From assembly GCF_900099805.1 (NCBI RefSeq), contig NZ_FNDR01000001.1, forward strand, positions 712,039 to 776,038: a stretch of 64,000 bases of DNA. Direction: 5' to 3'. How positions within the stretch are numbered: position 1 is the first letter of the stretch; each line of letters opens with the position of its first letter. Both the position numbers and the translations under genes were made by a program. The notes beneath the pieces were generated by a model, which worked only from the letters and a program-made list of their open reading frames with translations, was not told the DNA's origin and searched no databases. The stretch is from Variovorax sp. OV700 (lineage in GTDB: Bacteria; Pseudomonadota; Gammaproteobacteria; Burkholderiales; Burkholderiaceae_C). Below, piece by piece: positions 63,723 to 64,000 of this stretch.

Positions 63723-63799
63723 CAGTTCGGCAGTTCGGCAGTTCGGCAGTTCGGCAGTTCGGCAGTTCGGCAGTTCGGCAGTTCGGCAGTTCGGCAGTT
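63723..63799. repeat. Microsatellite: about 9.6 perfect copies of CAGTTCGG
   Basis: 77 bp of the 8-bp unit CAGTTCGG, starting nine bases after the stop of the type II thioesterase gene. It shares the CAGTT core with the GTGCAGTT array at 33279-33406. On the minus strand it reads as repeated CRTAELPN, a by-product. Confidence 0.97.
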
Positions 63800-64000
63800 T
63801 CGTGTCGACGAAGCACCGGAAGCTGTCAAGCGACATCAGGAGCCGCCCCCGCATTGACTCATCCGAACTGCTACCGGATGAGGTGACCCCCATGCCTCAC
63901 GTAACGTAATAGTCCGCTCGAGGCCGTTGTTGACGGCTGGACCGTTTAGGGCGTGACGTCGGTGACGTGCTGAAGCAGAGCGAACGCCACGCGCCATGCG
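63800..64000. other. End of window, no gene recognised
   Basis: About 200 bases after the microsatellite contain no supported gene. Only frames running into the repeat are open. Any next gene lies beyond the window. Confidence 0.5.

Overview
The window looks like chromosomal DNA of a high-GC betaproteobacterium of the Comamonadaceae/Burkholderiales type, with Variovorax-like organisms the best guess. Reasons are the several Bug/TctC-type periplasmic receptors, the long CoA-dependent catabolic operon with paired acyl-CoA dehydrogenases, an H-NS protein of the short beta-proteobacterial kind, and codon use strongly biased to G/C at third positions. This rests on gene content and style only; no database was searched.

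Region 1 (1-4.7 kb): a Bug receptor and a haem-oxygenase-like di-iron oxidase (HDO) on the minus strand face a plus-strand set of two [2Fe-2S] ferredoxins, a small unknown protein, a flavin ferredoxin reductase and an alpha/beta hydrolase. Together they look like an oxygenase with its electron chain. Region 2 (5.1-22.7 kb): one long minus-strand operon runs from an ABC importer through enoyl-CoA hydratase, an SCP2-type thiolase/OB-fold pair, two CoA ligases, aldehyde dehydrogenase, two acyl-CoA dehydrogenase pairs, nitronate monooxygenase, a Bug receptor and a classical thiolase. It is a beta-oxidation-like catabolic pathway for an unknown acid. A divergent LysR gene and a clear dyad operator (22777-22826) probably control it.

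Region 3 (23.8-39.9 kb) is an accessory island of visibly lower G+C. It holds a tctC remnant, a frameshifted gene, two hotdog proteins, a lipoprotein plus a secreted HExxHxxGxxH metallopeptidase, an AlpA-like regulator, a RepA-like RecA-fold ATPase, a zinc-ribbon protein, H-NS and a membrane protein. It also carries long gene-poor stretches, two microsatellite arrays, a perfect 35-bp palindrome and a group of perfect hairpins.

Region 4 (39.9-63.7 kb) is the highlight: a 22-kb minus-strand biosynthetic cluster, mostly with translationally coupled genes. Its reading order is fatty acyl-AMP ligase, ACP, thioesterase-like hotdog, PKS (KS-AT-KR-ACP-KS with an AT remnant), ACP-aminotransferase-condensation protein, ferric-reductase-like membrane protein, second HDO, adenylating enzyme, MFS exporter, SDR, membrane desaturase, ACP, acyl-ACP ligase, membrane desaturase. 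A further SDR and a type II thioesterase flank the 5' end. The logic joins two known modules. One is iturin/microcystin/puwainaphycin-type beta-aminoacyl assembly. The other is a JamABC-type ligase/desaturase/ACP cassette, which in known systems makes terminal alkynes or alkenes. The predicted product is an unsaturated 3-amino-5-hydroxy acyl compound that the terminal condensation domain joins to an unidentified partner. I do not recognise this combination as a described system.
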